Positions 5,887 through 7,679 of a stretch of DNA of 7,679 nt are shown here, one piece after another. The stretch comes from Acidobacteriota bacterium (lineage in GTDB: Bacteria; Acidobacteriota; Terriglobia; Terriglobales; Acidobacteriaceae), in NCBI GenBank assembly GCA_019510535.1, contig JAEKKE010000293.1:1-7679 (forward strand). Direction: 5' to 3'. The notes beneath the pieces were generated by a model that saw only the letters and a program-made list of their open reading frames with translations, was not told the origin of the DNA and made no database searches. A program made the translations under genes and the position numbers. How positions within the stretch are numbered: position 1 is the stretch's first letter; each line of letters starts with the position of its first letter.

Positions 5887-7679
5887 TCAAAAATGGAGCG
5901 TGTAGATGTGTCCTCCAGTCATATTGAGGCGCACAACCTGACTGTTAATCTGTGACGTAAGTGCAGGCTTGCCATCAATGATCACTTTGCGGGGATCGAC
6001 GGCTTGTGGGAAGCGGAGATCGACAGGCCCAGTGCGGTTGGCATGCCAATGTATGGTCGCTCCCTGCGGTTGCCACTGCAGGTCGAGGGTACCGTCGCCC
6101 CGGAGGCGCAGTCCGGTTACGCTTCCCTGCGACCATTCCGAAGGCAGCGCTGGGAATAGGTCGACTTCAGTGTGATCGGGATACCAGCGGGACTGTACCA
6201 GAGCTTCGAGCATACCGTTAGCGGCGCCGAGGTTACCGTCAATCTGGAAGACACCCGGAGGATGGGTGTCCATCATGTTTGGGAACGTCGATTGGCGAAA
6301 GAGGACCTGCATACTTTCATAGGCCTTTTCCCCTTCGCCCAGGCGATCCCAATAATTAACGACCCACGCGCGCGACCATCCCGTCTGGCCACCTCCATGC
6401 TCCAGTCTCGCCTGCAATGTATTTTGCGCAGCGCGGGCAAGGTCAGGTGTATGCCACCGGTCGATCTGTGTCCCGGGGAAGATCCCCCAAAGATGCGAAA
6501 TATGCCGATGTCCGGGCTCCGCATCATCGTAATCGAGCGGCCATTCCTGCAGATTGCCTCGCTGTCCGATCTGCAACGGAAGCAGCTTGGACTCTGCCGC
6601 CCGAACACGGCTAAGGAAAGCTGGGTCTTCGTGCAAAATATCTCCCGCCTGCAGCGTACGCGTGAAGAGCTCCCGCACGATTTCGATATCCATCGTCGGG
6701 CCCATCGTTATGGAATGCGATGTGCCATCAGCCATCTTGTACTTGTTTTCTGGAGACAGTGATGGACCGGTGACGAGATGACCGGTACCGTCGTCGACGA
6801 GGTAATCCAGAAAAAAGAGAGACGCGTCGTGCAGCAGAGGCCATGCCCGCGTACGGAGAAAGTCGCGGTCGAGCGAGAACGCGTAGTGGTCCCAGGCATG
6901 CAACGTCAGCCACGCTCCGCCCATCGGCCAGATACCATAAGGGACACCATCAATGGGATGGGCGTCTCCCCATATATCAGTGTTGTGGTGGATGACGAAA
7001 CCTTGTGCGCCGTAGTATTTTCGTGCGACCTCCGTGCCTGTACCGCTGCCAGGACTGCGCACCATGTCGACGAGATCAAAGAGCGGTTGGTGCAGATCAC
7101 CGAGGTTCCCAGGCTCCGCAAGCCAGTAGTTCATTTCGGTGTTGATATTGATGGTGAACTTGGAGCCCCAGGGGTTGCTAATGCCCGCAGCCCATAGACC
7201 TTGCAGGTTGGCCGGAAGGCCGCCGGGCCGACTCGATCCAACCAGAAGGTATCGAGCAAACTGAAAGTACAGCGATTGCAGACCGAGGTCGTTGCCTCCC
7301 GCCGAGACGCGGCGCAAGCGCTCGTTCGTCGGTAGAGCCTCGCGTTCTGGATCGGACGTGCCTAGAGCAAGATGCATTCGCTGCATGTAACTGCTCACGT
7401 CACGTGTGGCCGCTTCCCGGAGTTGCTCATAGCTTTTCTTCTGGGCGCGGTTGAGTGTGGCTTGGTCCTGCAGGACGGGATTGCTTCCTTGAAAGCGGCC
7501 GCCTTTGAAATCAGTCGCAGCGGCGATAAGGACAGTCACCCGATTGGCCTTGACCACCTGCAGAGTGTTGCCATCCTGGGAGATTTGACCGCCGTCGGCG
7601 AGGATACGAGCCTGACCGTGAAAGAGGATCTGATCGTGGTGATTGGCAGATGGTTGAAGTGCAAGGTTATGAGCGTCAA
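5887..7679 (-). CDS. GH95 alpha-L-fucosidase (N-terminus beyond window)
   Basis: The frame stays open to the right edge, giving 596 residues; GH95 enzymes usually have about 750-850, so roughly 200 are missing with the start and any signal peptide. The family removes alpha-1,2-linked L-fucose (some members L-galactose) from plant hemicellulose, pectin or host glycans by an inverting mechanism. ADGGQISQDGNTLQV and VTVLIAAATDF end the N-terminal beta domain. The (alpha/alpha)6 barrel follows: LPANLQGLW, FTININTEMNYW with the Asn-x-Asn pair (codons 7147-7149 and 7141-7143), SLSPENKY with the probable general acid Glu (6748-6750), EPGHRHISHLWGIFPG, and DGNLGAANGMLEALVQS with the Asp (6238-6240) equivalent to Asp766 of Bifidobacterium AfcA. 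The usual DGNFG.TAG motif is slightly altered here. A C-terminal beta-sandwich ends at IYTLHF. All catalytic positions are kept, so it should be active; fucose versus galactose preference is not decidable from sequence. Confidence 0.95.
   Translation of the reverse strand, partial: DAHNLALQPSANHHDQILFHGQARILADGGQISQDGNTLQVVKANRVTVLIAAATDFKGGRFQGSNPVLQDQATLNRAQKKSYEQLREAATRDVSSYMQRMHLALGTSDPEREALPTNERLRRVSAGGNDLGLQSLYFQFARYLLVGSSRPGGLPANLQGLWAAGISNPWGSKFTININTEMNYWLAEPGNLGDLHQPLFDLVDMVRSPGSGTGTEVARKYYGAQGFVIHHNTDIWGDAHPIDGVPYGIWPMGGAWLTLHAWDHYAFSLDRDFLRTRAWPLLHDASLFFLDYLVDDGTGHLVTGPSLSPENKYKMADGTSHSITMGPTMDIEIVRELFTRTLQAGDILHEDPAFLSRVRAAESKLLPLQIGQRGNLQEWPLDYDDAEPGHRHISHLWGIFPGTQIDRWHTPDLARAAQNTLQARLEHGGGQTGWSRAWVVNYWDRLGEGEKAYESMQVLFRQSTFPNMMDTHPPGVFQIDGNLGAANGMLEALVQSRWYPDHTEVDLFPALPSEWSQGSVTGLRLRGDGTLDLQWQPQGATIHWHANRTGPVDLRFPQAVDPRKVIIDGKPALTSQINSQVVRLNMTGGHIYTLHF

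Noticed and set aside
6172..6762. 196-residue plus-strand open frame
   Set aside because: It is antisense to the GH95 catalytic domain and has no domain of its own.

Overview
The window looks like a carbohydrate-utilisation locus from a soil or plant-litter bacterium. The mix of a GH95 fucosidase, a Tat-exported right-handed beta-helix enzyme, a PQQ quinohemoprotein dehydrogenase and a gluconolactonase-type protein resembles gene content of Acidobacteriota (Terriglobia). That placement is inferred from protein style and moderate-to-high GC only; there is no rRNA or other marker gene.

Every supported gene lies on the minus strand, so transcription runs from high to low coordinates. In that order: (1) the C-terminal ~596 residues of a GH95 alpha-L-fucosidase, whose start lies beyond base 7679; (2) a 409-bp gene-free region with an AT-rich 18-bp near-palindrome next to a possible promoter; (3) a complete beta-helix protein with a Tat signal, best compared with GH120 beta-xylosidases; (4) a PQQ-dependent dehydrogenase with a fused C-terminal cytochrome c domain, split by a frameshift near 2671-2690; (5) a small exported protein with a dimeric alpha/beta-barrel (ABM-like) domain; (6) the N-terminal ~200 residues of an SMP-30/gluconolactonase family protein, running off the left edge.

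Genes 3 to 6 are separated by 54 to 134 bp and may form one transcription unit, with the region 5478-5886 as its control region. All four have an N-terminal export signal, and GH95 enzymes of this type are usually exported too. A consistent reading (inference) is an extracytoplasmic pathway: glycosidases release L-fucose or a similar sugar and xylose from hemicellulose such as xyloglucan, the quinohemoprotein oxidises free aldoses to lactones and feeds electrons to the respiratory chain, and the lactonase opens the lactones to aldonic acids. The small barrel protein has no assigned role. The frameshift means the oxidation step may be lost in this strain unless it is a sequencing error.

No tRNA, rRNA, CRISPR array, insertion sequence or plus-strand gene could be supported.
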